This document shows positions 13,342 to 25,600 of a stretch of 64,000 nt of DNA, one piece after another; position 1 is the first letter of the stretch, and each line of letters opens with the position of its first letter. The notes beneath the pieces are model-generated. The model did no database searches. It was given only the letters and a program-made list of their open reading frames with translations, and was not told where the DNA came from. The position numbers were made by a program, and so were the translations under genes. This stretch comes from Sipunculus nudus. Lineage: Eukaryota > Annelida > Sipuncula > Golfingiida > Sipunculidae. Location of the stretch: positions 37,435,695 to 37,499,694 of the forward strand of contig CM049316.1 of NCBI GenBank assembly GCA_026874595.1, in the 5' to 3' direction.

Positions 13342-15615
13342 TGTCCTCTCCAGTACATTGCATCCTCACAAGAAATGTAATTCTCATGTTGCAAAACAAA
13401 ATCCTGCTTTAAACAGCCAGTATTATATTTAATCATGTTTTGGTAACTATGGGCTGGGTATGCGTGTTCTTACACGGATGATTTGGCACTTGTTTTACCT
13501 GGTATATGCCTGTTAAAAAAATTGTCCTCTCCAGTACATACAGATAAAATTCACTTTAATGTAGAAAATAAAAGCCTATTTTAGTTTATATGTAACAGGT
13601 AGCTAGGAAGATAAATTCCCTGGTGTTTGCATTGCAACCCATCTAAAATTTTTTGGCCAGTTTAGCAATGAGAGTATCTGTTAAAATGTCCTCTCCAGTA
13701 CAATTATTTTTAACATGAGGCATTCTAGAGGAATACTTCTCCAAGCAAGCTTAATATTTACTTAAAGTTTGTCCTAGCGATAAGTATAAAAAGACTGACT
13801 GGTTTAGGGAAATATTTTGGCTCATTATATAAATTAATTAGCATGTAACTCCATCCATTGTCAGTGCTCATGTTTAGATTGATGAATCTTCATTGATAAA
13901 TTCATGATAAAGCCTTTCTTGTACATGTTCCTTCTTTGTACAGAAGTGAGAAGCAGACAAAAAGCATACCTGCAATAACTGCATGTAAATTGTGACAGTA
14001 GCAGACTTTAATTTTGTGTTACTTAAATGTACTGGAGAGGACATTTTTTTAACACGGGATAAAAGTGTCAAAAGTACAACCCTACAGTCTTTCAGATTTG
14101 CACAGAAGTTCTTGAAGCTTTCAATCACTTTGGATACCTAACCTGCTTACTTTTAATTTTAATAAATACCATGTAGTTTACTACAAAGACCCCTTCATCT
14201 ATTACTTTGGTAATTATAAGAAATGTGTCTGTTTTTTATCTGTTTTTAACCAGAACCACATACATGTTAAGATTCTTTACCAAATTAGACCCGCTAGAAA
14301 TAGTCAATCAGCCCAAATTTTCATTTTTACCAAAATCTAACATTTCATTATCTGGATAATTTACTCACTTCATGTCTCATATTTTATGTAACTTTGCCAT
14401 ATTGATGATTGCTGACGAATCAGCCCAAATTGTTTTAGCCAAAGATAATTTATATGAAATTACCAGTGCTTTCTGTTCCCTTGCCATCACACCAGCCATG
14501 AATACATTACTTCATGAAAGAAACCAATCAAATTTGCCAATACTTTTGCCTCAAGAGAAAGTCAACAACTATTGAAACCAAATGGTTTGGTAAAACAACT
14601 TTTGAAACTATGGTCTCCCAATTTGCTGGTACACATTTTATATGACACAGTTATCAGTGTTGGGCCAGTGGTGGTGAGGGTGGAGGCATCATGTGAACTT
14701 GGTCTTTGACAATGTGCTTTTCTTTTCCCATCCATTTTACCAAGTCTCACAGCAAAGTCTATGAAAACAATGATATCAACATTGTCTTCTTGTAAAAGCT
14801 TAATTTTCTGGTTCCAATTTATCTAAGTCTCAGAAAAGTTGTATTTTTATGTTTAAAATTCAAATTCAACGGTAATATCCTCACAAGTAAAAAGCCAAAA
14901 GCAAGTGAAATGTCCATTTCCACAACTGTTGTGTCACAATGTAAAGTACAACTAGGAGGACCCATATCTGTAGTTATCATATAATACAAAAATGTATGTC
15001 CCAAATTTTGAATAAATTAATGTATATATATATATATATGGATATTTTCCCCAGGTCTACAATAAACATTTAGGTGAGCTATGTTGTCTATGAACGAATT
15101 GTTTAATGTATGCTGTAAAATAAGTTGAGAGATGTGAAAATTTAGAGTAAATGTGTTGGAAATAAAACATGAGTGCAAAAAAACACATTATATTTGCATT
15201 ATGGATTGTGAACAAAACTGCTTCTGAACAAAATTCTGTGAAATATTCATTTTCAAGATGACCGTTTCTCCAAATTTTTGTTCAAAATATGTTGTCTGGA
15301 GTATAATTTATTTCAACAAAACAAAAGGTACAAGCCATCCAATATTTATTATCTCGCTTTATGTGTCATTTAATATCATGAAGTCATAATTGACTTACAT
15401 TATACTTAATAACTGAAACTTGGGTATGTCTATTTTGTGCTACTTTAACCATAAGGTCCAAATAGTTGCAGATAAACTTGCCTCTGGAAAATGAGGTGGT
15501 CTTTGGTTCATTTTATGTTCAAGAGGTCCATAAACAATACAAGAGAGAGAGGGAACAAAAACATTCCTATGAATTCTTCCACAGTGCATGTTAAAATAAT
15601 GTCCTCTCCAGTACA
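13342..15615. repeat. TGTCCTCTCCAGTACA motif array
   Basis: The 16-mer TGTCCTCTCCAGTACA occurs exactly at 13342, 13523, 13687 and 15600 (plus strand) and once inverted at 14028. Four of the five are preceded (or, for the inverted copy, followed in complement) by GTTAAAA-type sequence, the best consensus being GTTAAAAAA(N)TGTCCTCTCC. Spacing in the first cluster is 181, 164 and 341 (about 2 x 170) bases, suggesting a diverged ~170-bp tandem array. The flanks have lost similarity, so the 16-mer looks selectively conserved or recently spread. All copies lie inside the large TIR element. Confidence 0.75.
14150..15500. other. Element interior, no gene seen
   Basis: AT-rich sequence with a short (TA)n run at 15019-15040. 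ORFs up to 67 codons have no splice context or recognisable motif. Confidence 0.5.
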
Positions 15616-16167
15616 AATGTCGGTAAAAACTGTTATCATAAAAATCCAGTGACCACAGACTAAGGCATCAACATGTTTCCTGATTTCTTGAACTCTGTAC
15701 AGCTGAACAACTTCTCTTACCATCTCTGTTACTGATTGAGCAGAGCAGAGTCAGAATAAGGACTGAGAGCATACTTCCTTTAATCAAAATTAAAATGCAT
15801 TGTTAAATTTTTTATAAAAATATGAAAATTTCATAAAAAAACAAATGTGATTGCAGATTTTTTTACCATGCACTTAGGACATGATCAAATACATAAGATA
15901 AAGACATTAGGACAGACCAATGAGCAAAAATTAAAATTATGTAGAGCTGTGAAGAGAAAAAGATTATTGTAAAAACATGGGATGTTTGAATTACTGAATT
16001 CAAGGTAACTTTTATTAGTTCACAGGTAAAATGGTATACTAAACAGTTTCCTTTAGCTAAGATATATACCTTTTGAGGGGTTAACTTAATTTTGCTCTGT
16101 TAGGTATTCAGTTTTTACTCCCCAGTGAGACTAATCACTCAACCTTTTGTGTAAAAGTGCCCATATA

Positions 16168-16171
<4 letters not shown>

Positions 16172-16212
<41 letters not shown>

Positions 16213-16548
16213 TTATTTAGTATATACTTATAAAGCATATATATATAAATATATATTCATTTAAAATATCTTTTGAAGATGTTACTGTTTTAATGTTATT
16301 TTATAAAGGAATATATTTGTTTTATATTCCTGTGACGTCACACAAACATGTTTTTAATATTTCATTTTATTTGTACTTAATTTCTATTCATATTAAACAT
16401 TCAAATATTCATTGGAAGGGGCATATGACATATTAAAGGCATTGGAACCGAAGCCCCCCCCCCCCCCACACACACACACAGACACATCCCACACAAAAAT
16501 TGAAAGTTGGGGTGGGGGCAATTTAATGGAATAGTTTTGCCCATATGC

Positions 16549-16600
<52 letters not shown>

Positions 16601-16775
16601 AAATTTTAATTGTGTAAAATTACCTGAAATCTCTATATTTTTTCTTAAACATTTTGTATGGGCCAACTTGGCCCAAGGTTAGTGTCCTTCTGTAAAGATT
16701 TCCTATGGGATTTTTGTCACCAATATATATTATATATAATATATATATATATATATTATATATATATATTTTTCA
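16172..16775. repeat. Cluster of (TA)n microsatellites with poly-C/(CA)n
   Basis: TA runs lie at about 16172-16211, 16552-16595 and 16725-16770. Poly-C passing into (CA)n is at 16454-16484. The cluster sits about 1 kb inside the right end of the large element. Confidence 0.9.
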
Positions 16776-17464
16776 AAGAAATGATGTTCCCACGGGCTAC
16801 GCCTATGTTTCTACTAAAATCTGCCAAACAAATAAATTTAGTCTGCGCATGCGCACTATTTGACAGCATGCATGGTTTCCTTCGTATCGTGCTCCCTGTG
16901 GCAGAACAGTCAGCCATTAATTTTTATTTACACCAAAACACTGCTTCATATTCATAAGAAAAATTAAGAAGGGTACAAGAAAATAAAAGAACATTTTCTC
17001 TTTGGAATATGAACATTTTTAGAATCGGATGACTTATAATAAGCAAGATGTTATTGGATTCTAATGGAGTGATCTAATGTTTTTTACATCATCAATCGAT
17101 CATGACGGCAATGAATTTAGCGTGTCGGTTTTAAACTAAATACACTGGTTAAAGTCAGTTCTAAAAATACTTTACAGCCAAATTAAATACCAAAGCCAGT
17201 GAAATCTAACCAGAAAAATAAGCCTTACCCTTTATATGACCTGTGAAAAACACCCAGGTCCTTTGCTCCTGCTTCAACTTCAGCTTTTCAAGTATCTTCT
17301 TCACAAATTTGTCCATGTTGAACTAGAAGACGCTACAAAACACGTGGACTAACACGCAGCTCCTATGCAGCGTCCAATGAGGAAAGGCGATCGCGCACGT
17401 GCCCCCGTGTCAGAAACAAATCTAAATGTTACTTTGTATCAGATTATCAGTTTGCGGGCAACCA

Positions 17465-17589
17465 ATTGGCCGCGGTCGGTGTCAACCAATATTCTGGGCT
17501 CTACTCAAACAATATTTGGTTGATTTTAACCAATATCTGCTTCAACCAATTAAATTGGTAGCTGTTTCAACCAATCCGTTTTTAGAGTG
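17465..17589. repeat. Right TIR and subterminal repeats
   Basis: Read inward on the minus strand this end is CACTCTAAAAACGGATTGGT followed by TTGGTT/AACCAA half-palindromes in opposed orientations. It mirrors the left end, though the array is shorter and more diverged. It is followed by TATATATATC outside. Confidence 0.75.
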
Positions 17590-18443
17590 TATATATATCT
17601 GATATATTTATTTACGACATATTACCAAAGCAATCGTGTCGAAGGCAAAAACATATAATAGACGATGATTGGTTGCTGGTGTTAAACAAACTAGCGGTAT
17701 ACCCATAATTTCGCCACCTGTGAAACCTGGGTTTTAGTGTGTACACAAAATGGCAGTTTCGAGTACTTGGAGATATAAACCTGTCAGGATAAGGACAAGG
17801 GGATGCAACACGAATGTCCTCCGTGCAAAACGTCCAAGAAAAACTATTTTATGCCGAGAGAGTTTGGTGGCAAGGGGAATGTGTATCGGCAAATGGTAGA
17901 GCGGAATAACATTTTTTGGACCACGCCCAATCCTCAAACCATAGTAGGCCTACACTTGCTTTACGCTGATTTCGTCCTCCCACTTGAATACGATTTGCTA
18001 TAGCATAGTTTGCTGGGCTTCCCCATCAGGTGCCAATAATGCTCAGACAAAATTAAATGAGAGCGGGGTTTCGTATGCAAGTTTGATACCCACAAAACAT
18101 CGCTGTCATTGGTCTGAACTCACTATGCCCTGTATCCGTCCTGTATGTTGGCAAAAGTTTGTTTTGTCTTGACCGTTATATTTCAAGAGAGAAAACAAAA
18201 CCCGCAAATATCATATGATAATGATTTTTTTTTCGGAAAGAACTTGAAGGACTAAGTGGTAGCCTATTGGTAAGTATTCTCATGTGCAATGTAAACAAAA
18301 GGCTTTTTCCTGAATTGTGACACGTTTGATTTTAAAGTCAGATATTGAGACAAGTAGTCCCAGCCGTCCCACAATCCCTTACTGGAAGAAGAATGTTTTG
18401 AATAGAAAAGACAGCTGGTTGAATGGTAAAACGGTAAATTAAT

Positions 18444-18496
<53 letters not shown>

Positions 18497-18800
18497 AAAT
18501 AATGAAATTAATAAATAATAAAGTCGGTGACGAATTCAAAGTATTTATAAGTGCACGTCTGATATATGTGCCATGGTCAGTGAAACAAAATCTACAGGAG
18601 TTGAAGAAATAACCGTTTCTCATAATAGCAAAAGAACTAAAAAGATAACAGATGGTTACTTAGGTTTAAGATATATATTGGATACTAGAAGAAAGAAGAC
18701 AATCCTTTCAGCCAGAAAGTGTAACTTTCGTTAAATACATATAGGCCCAGTCATTGTGAGCAGAACAAAGTTACTCTGTCAAGAAGGTGGGTGTGAAAAT
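17590..18800. other. Intergenic stretch upstream of the 18967 gene
   Basis: It contains a (TA)n run at 18450-18493. A plus-strand ORF from 17751 (MAVSSTWRYKPVRIRTRGC...) and an overlapping minus ORF have no splice or family support, so I leave them uncalled. Confidence 0.5.
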
Positions 18801-18840
18801 CACGTGAACAAATATGACGTAAACAGGTTTAGTGACGTCA
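18801..18840 (+). promoter_or_regulatory. CRE-like and E-box sites upstream of the 18967 start
   Basis: The region contains a palindromic E-box CACGTG (18801-18806), a half CRE TGACGTAA (about 18815) and a full palindromic CRE TGACGTCA (18833-18840), ending 126 bases before the proposed ATG. CREB/ATF-family factors bind TGACGTCA. Clustering just upstream of a first exon fits a proximal promoter, but transcription start is not known. Confidence 0.4.
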
Positions 18841-18966
18841 AAAAACGAACTAACAAGATGTTCATTTCGGGGACATGCCACGTGTTTATGTTTCAAGGGA
18901 AACAATAAATTATTGTCGTTATTTAATCGCTCACATTTTGAAAGCAAGAAGTGGCATTTCGAAGCA

Positions 18967-19163
18967 ATGGCAAGCAGTGTTATTCGTAAACGTTTGATAA
19001 GTGAAAGTGAAAAGTCTACCTCGTGGACTCCATTAATTCCAGCCGTCCAAGGACGAGCAAGAGTGCTCCTGGATTCAACCTCTGATGACGATGTTGTAGA
19101 AAATTATTTCCACAAGAACTTCAGTATTCCGGGTTAGTTTGTGTATGATTATTAACTTATCTA

Positions 19164-19203
<40 letters not shown>

Positions 19204-21316
19204 GAATCTGTCTGTCGAATTAGAGCCCCATTGTTCATTAGCCGATCACTTTTCATTTTTCAGAACGAAGGGCTAGTTCCGTCATGTCCTCACAGTTCTC
19301 CCATCACCAATGTTCCGATCAATGCATGGGATCTTGATTTCGCGGGTCTGAAACCCGCAATTTATCGTCCTCATTGGTCAGAACAATTTTCGTCTTTTTC
19401 ACAATCCATGTTGGCGACACAGAGCAAACCCAGCAAATGAAAGCAGTGGTTGAGTGAAAGAAGTTATAATGAATGTATCCTGACAAATGCGAAAAATAAC
19501 GTCTCATGTTTTTAACCAATACAAAGTTCGTTAGAGTGAGTTTATATCGTTTTGCTCCGTAGGTCATGCATGGGAAAGCCTTCCCCGGCTCAGCTTGTAC
19601 CTATGTTGCGCACTCTCCTCGTTGGCCGGGAGCGATTACAGGTTGTCAGTCAAACGGATGATCCGTCTTGAGCTGGAGGAACACCGCCGACTGTTTAACC
19701 TGTTCCCGTACCCCAGCCGACTGTTAGAAGTACCACTCGTCCAGTCTGACCTCCACGGCGCCGACCTTCACTACCGTGACGTCATCATCCCTCTCCTACT
19801 CCGCCTTGCAGAGGGCAGCACCACTCTTACTTTCAAATGTGAGTTAATATAAGTTTAAAGATAAATATATTAGAATATACCGCTACAGCAACGCTTGGGT
19901 TGGAATGTTGTAGTTTAATTCCCTATGCCGTGGACTCAAAGTATGACACAGTCATCTCCGCGCAATTTGATTTTTGTGCTGTGCGCCATTTCGGTCAGGC
20001 TACGGTGCACCAATTTGCTCCAGGGCCGTAGCCTGACCCAAACAGTACCTCCTTGTAAAGAGATTATTTTTCACACAGAATGTCAACTCCCCCCCCCCCC
20101 CCCCCCCCCCCCGGCAGGCTGTGGCCCTGTGCTCAAAAGAGTGCGGTTGTTAATATATGTACATGGATAAAAACCTTTTTGAGACGTAGATTCAAATGTA
20201 AACAGAGGACCAGCGCCCGCAATGATAAATAAATGCATAGAGAAAGAGAGTTTTGGTATATTGTAACGCCATCAAGTTTACCCCCGATAACCTTCCTTGC
20301 ATTGAGCACTGTAGCACATGTGTGGGACATTATTCCCAGTAGAGCAACAGTTTTTATTTTCCAAAAGCATGTTTTATGTTATTACTTAGAATTCAGTTAA
20401 TCCTGTTTTTTTTTGTCATATCGTCAGTGCAGGCTACATTAACGTAGACATTCTGCAAATTATATTATAGTGCAGGTAGCAGGTACCTTTGAACCAGTAC
20501 CCTTGGAAGAAGAAGAAGACGTCCTCAATAAGCTCTTGAAGACGGACTCTGGTCTCTCGGAGCAACTACCCAGACAGGAAAAATCGTAAGTGGAACAATA
20601 TAAGGCTAAAACAAATTAGGTTTGGTTCTCAGGCACTTTTTTTTCAGAAATCAGTGCGGGCGGGAGGTATTTTATTTTTGACTTTTTTGGATGTTTCGAT
20701 AAAAATGTCATATGATCAGGGGAAAGCATGAAAATAACAAATTTTTTGCTAAACACTACATAAATTATATTATTTATCTTTTTGAAAGATAATAATCAAA
20801 ATAAAACTTTTTGATGCGAGGTGTTAAAATTGACGCGGGCGGTGCCTGAGAACCATACTTTTTATTTTTTTTTTGGCCTAAGTCCGGTGTATTTGTAACC
20901 CATGCTGTCGAGTTTCACGTACTCACATGCAGGATCTTCCGGTACCCATACCGTGCACCAGTTGGTCTTGGACCTGAATGTATGATTCGAAGGGCGTGCG
21001 CAGGATTTTAGCATAGCAAGGGCGTGCGCAGGATTTTAGCATAGCAAGGGCGTGCGCTGGATTTTAGCATAGGGGGGCTCACGACCGCGAAACGTCTGAG
21101 CATTCTAGGCCTACGAATATAGTCGCTCTATAATCTATATACGAGCCCCCCCCCCCCCCCTTGTGAAAACTAGATTCACCACAGATGACATTATTTATAT
21201 ATAGAAAATGTGAGTGTGATCGGCTGAATGTTGCCTATAAATCCTCTCTGAGATTGTGTGAAGAGGGATATAATTTATTTTTGTTTTTTTTTTCTATTCT
21301 TCTCAATCAATACACA

Positions 21317-21397
<81 letters not shown>

Positions 21398-22629
21398 GCT
21401 GTACACTGGCGCAATAACTAGGTAAGCTATATGAGACCAATTGTTTGCCCGAGCTTTTCTTATGCTATTCTTCATTGTGTTGTGCATGAGAAGAGGCTTA
21501 AATTTTTTACCAAGAATCCACAAGCAACCTATATCACAGGTCAAATGTTGCTAAATTGTTTCAAACTGGGAAGTCACTACCTCTACTGTTTTTTGCCAAT
21601 GACATTTTTATACAAAGAATTTTTTTTTTTATTTGCCCGCCCGCACTGATTTCTTGGGAAAAATGCCTGAGAAAAAAATGCTTTTTTTCGGAGGGGGCTT
21701 ACATATTAGTCCAAAATCAGTGATGTTTGAGTAGAAAATATATATTTTATTATATGGAGTAAATATATATGGAGATAATATGTTAACGCTCTGAATGAGA
21801 CTTTCAGCAGATTTTTTTTCGAGGCGGTACAAAAGGCTTCCGGTACCCTCTCTTTTCTTCTTTACAATAAACATTCAGTTTATGGATGTAATAAACTCTC
21901 TGTTCGGTTTAAATCCAAGGCTATCTACCTAAGCGGTATACTAAAGAATGGACTGTAACAGAGGGATGCACAGTTTTATCCATGGAATGCTACGGGTATT
22001 CTCATATATCCACCATGCAAAACTGATTCAAATAAATCATATACGGTGGTCTTAGCATGCAGGCATCCTTAGCTATAATCTCAAGGCAAGCGACCTACAA
22101 GAGGTTAATCACACTACAAAATGTGCCACTCATGTTATATGTACTATTGTTACGGAACCTAATATAAACAGATCACGTATGCGTGATGAACACAAATTTT
22201 GTTATGGAGATAAAAAAAATCAGATTCTGTAACACTAGGCAGCGGGAAATGTCTAGGGGAATGAATAAAGAAGTCAGTGGTTTTTTTGTTAACAAATAAC
22301 TATAATTTATTCTTAAAACAACCCTAACAATACAATACACTAAATCAATACAATTATACAGTAAAACAGCGGTATAACAACAAGTCAATACAATCACATA
22401 GAAAAATAATGTACACAGTTCCTGGATACCAACACCGTCACCACGATAAGTCCTTTAAATGTATACTCTCGGAGAATGACAGTCCAGTGGAAAGTTCTTG
22501 CAACAACCCAGAAAGTAAACTGAAGTCCAAATGCATAAAATCCAGGAGAAAGTCTTTGAAAATCTATAATTGCCGCATTCGTCGGATAAGATCCTGACAC
22601 GCTTCTGCGTCCGTTTGATCTGCTCTGCT

Positions 22630-22680
<51 letters not shown>

Positions 22681-25600
22681 CGTTCTAAAAACACAGCCCC
22701 TTTATATACCTTCACACTTAAAGCCGAGAATTTTCCACTTCTCGAACAGTCTATAAGATCTTGCACAACACAGTCTACACGCGTTTTAGGAATAATCTAG
22801 AAAAACAGCGCTGTGTATCTCTACATACCAGGCTCATCACATGACCTCGGCCAGGCGTGAAAACCCAAGGTTAAACATGACAACGAGAGTTCAACCAGTA
22901 CGGGTTAAACATAGAATGTAATACGCGGCCAGACACGAGTGCCACAACAGGAGGTACGCCCGTGTCACATAATAAAAAGAGCATCTGTAAAACTATCAAC
23001 ATAAATACTATCACAATAATGAAAAAGCCAATTGAAACAAAACTTGGAAGAATAAAAAAAAATATATTTACAGGAACATAATAAAATCAGTTAATATAAA
23101 TAGTTAATATAAAAATAATTAATATAAATAATTAATATAAATAGTTAATATAGTGACTCGGCCAAGGCGAGTGCCGATGATGGTTGTTACATACTTTGAC
23201 AGGTGTTAATTAGATCAGCAGTGGAAGCTGTATCGATGACTACTGTGATTCTGCGAACAACTTTTTCTTTTTGATACACAATAGCTCACGGTTTACATAT
23301 ATCAGCTTTGCATCAAGTTCCACCTGACAGATCGAAGGAACTACCAAATTTTTGTTTCCTTTCTGGGGATATTCGCCATGTATGATTAGGTCATGACCTC
23401 ATTACCCAAAAATCAATTCGGGTCTTGCTTTTTCAATGGGACATATATAAGTCAAGTTTGAAATCTATACATCAATAAAAGCAGGAATTATCATCCAGAA
23501 ACTAATTTTTGGACAGATGGCTCCTGTGACTTTCACCTTTGACCTTGTGACCTCACAATTGACAGGCGTCTTCCTCTATTGGCAGGGGAACTGTATGTGC
23601 AAGATGAAATGTCTGAGATGAAATGTTTGGCTTAAAATGCATCCACATCTTTTTGAAGATGTGTCCTGTGACCTTGACCTTTGACCTCATGATCCCAAAA
23701 TCAATTCGGGTCTTGATTTTCCAATGGGACATATACAAGTCAAGTTTGAAATCCATACATCAATAAAAGCAGGCATTATCATCCAGAAACTAATTTTTGG
23801 ACAGATGGCTCTTGTGACCTTCACCTTTGACATTGTGACCTCAAAATTGATAGGGGTCTTCCACTCTTGGCAGGTGATCTATATGTGCAAGATGAAAGGT
23901 CTGAGATGAAATGTTTGGCTGAAAATGCATCCACAATTTTTTTAAAGATGTGTCCTGTGACCTTGACCTTTGACCTCATGACCCCAAAATCAATTGGAGT
24001 CGAGCTTTTTCAATGGGACATATATAAGTCAAGTTTGAAATCAATACATCAATAAAAGCAGGAATTATCATCCAGAAACTAATTTTTTGACATTTAGCTC
24101 CTGTGGCCTTGACCTTTGTTCTTGTGACCCCAAAATTGATATGGATCATCCACTATTGGCAAGTGAGCTATATATCCAAGACGAAAGACCTTGAAAGTTT
24201 GGCTTAAAATGCATCCACAGTATCTTGTAAGATGCAAGTCCAGTGACCTTGACCTTAGACCTCATGACCCTAGAACCTATAGGGTTCTTACTTTAGTAGT
24301 GGGCCATACATAAGTCACGTTTGAAATCCATATGGCTAACAACACTGGAGATATCATAAGAGGTGTGTGATTTTCACCAAATATGGACACATTAAAGGTC
24401 AAGGCCACTCTCATGGTAAAGGTCATGACCCAAATGTAAACAGACCTCATCCCATAGCCCATCTCTTTACCTGTGCATAATATGAAAGAAATCTGTCCAT
24501 TAGTTTTTGACTTATAATGCTTACAGTACTGTCAAGTGGCAATTATGGGGGTATTAAAAGGCGTAAAAACAAGAAAAGGATAATAGGTGGCGCCACCAGT
24601 TTCCGGTATATCACAAGGCTATCCAAGATCTTTGGTCACCTTAATTTTTAGACCAGTCCATGCAAGCTTACTTGAGATATTTAAGAATTTGTGTTATTTT
24701 CAGCAATAATGGACCTATTCAAGGTCAAGGTCATTCTCCTAGCATAGGTCATGACCCCATTTTAAATAGGCTTCGTCCACTTACCTATATCTATACAAAT
24801 GTAAAGTTTGAAAAAAATCAGTGAAATATTTTTTGAGTTATCCCACTCACAAGGTTTTTCTGCGGCGGCGGCGGCGGGACCGTCATGAAACCATAGTATC
24901 CTGACTTTGTCTGGGGATACAATGATGGTCTGAGGCAAAATGTATGGTTGTTGAGCTATCAGGAACTAATCCCACAGCTTGCTCGATACCTGTCAGTCTC
25001 AAAAGGAATACCACAGAGGCCACATTTAAGATCAAAATATAGCAAAAGATCAAGGAAATCCATGCAAGAATTATTGTGAAACGGGTGCTTCCATATTAAT
25101 TTTTATTCAATACAAGCCAACTGTACTGAGCTTTCATAAATGATGGTCATATTTATTAAGAAATCTTTGACCCAATGAAAGATAACATTAATATACATCC
25201 CACTGCATTCACTTTAATAGTTCTTGAGATAATATGTTCTAAAGGAATTTAAAGATGGCTTCCTGGTGGCCATATTGGATTTCTGACAGGTCGGAAATTG
25301 AACAACAAACATCCTCTAAAAGGGACCAAACATCATAAAAAAATCACAGAAACTGCCCTGGCAAAAGGATTTCTAAAATGGCTACCTGGCAGACATAATG
25401 GTTTTCTGACAAGTCTGACATTTGATATAACTCATCCTCCAATAAGACACTAAACTTGAAGCAATTGCTTCAAAGAATGTAACAGTTATGAATGTCCAAA
25501 ACAATTCAAAAGGTATGATCAGGTTGGAGAGCTCTCATATCAGATTTATGAACATGCAAATGTAAAAAGTGCAAGTCCAATTTGTTTTAATTATCAGCTT

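Larger units (their letters stand above)
7625..17316 (-). pseudogene. Decayed multi-exon accessory gene of the large TIR element
   Basis: The apparent start is at 17316 with MDKFVKKILEKLKLKQEQRT and WVFFTGHIK, ending at a GTAAGG donor (17229, phase 1). A likely next exon, 11772 down to about 11610, follows ATGTTACAG and reads DPDTASIKLETKWLQH before an in-frame TAA; a shifted frame stays open beyond it. A third, about 11148-10928, reads MAAILKDKNQVAVKYPDS then MKMLAGLNSSEPSA before GTAATC, but has stops upstream. A fourth, about 7756-7638, reads AVSAMMLRLLPKLIPAQR and then, in another frame, IAEAKAAFIDVQK before GTATAT. Exon-like blocks with good splice sites, combined with stops and frame changes, indicate a once-coding, now broken gene. 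I do not recognise the family. It begins 270 bases inside the right TIR, as element-encoded genes often do. Confidence 0.45.
4881..17589. mobile_element. 12.7-kb TIR DNA transposon, EnSpm/CACTA-like
   Basis: The left end starts CACTCTAAAAATGGATCGGT and the right end, read inward on the minus strand, starts CACTCTAAAAACGGATTGGT. The two ends match at 18 of the first 20 bases. Both are flanked by TA, compatible with a 2-bp target duplication. Inside each end is a dense array of GGTTGAAATCAACC-type palindromes (4905-5175 left, 17465-17580 right), the subterminal architecture of CACTA elements. Fish EnSpm-type repeats that I recall also begin CACTCTAAAAA, hence the assignment. No intact transposase ORF is present; the longest ORFs inside are about 115 codons. 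The interior holds a decayed minus-strand accessory gene, two copies of a dispersed bivalve repeat, a minisatellite, a motif array and microsatellites. Alternative: a chimera of two small non-autonomous copies flanking ordinary intergenic DNA. Confidence 0.65.

Noticed and set aside
17751-18172. Possible small exons MAVSSTWRYKPVRIRTRGC and overlapping ORFs
   Set aside because: No convincing donor in frame, no family resemblance, and competing frames on both strands.
22455-22766. Protein with a long (RE)n or (SL)n tract
   Set aside because: The tract is a (CT)n microsatellite read on either strand; the flanks look non-coding.
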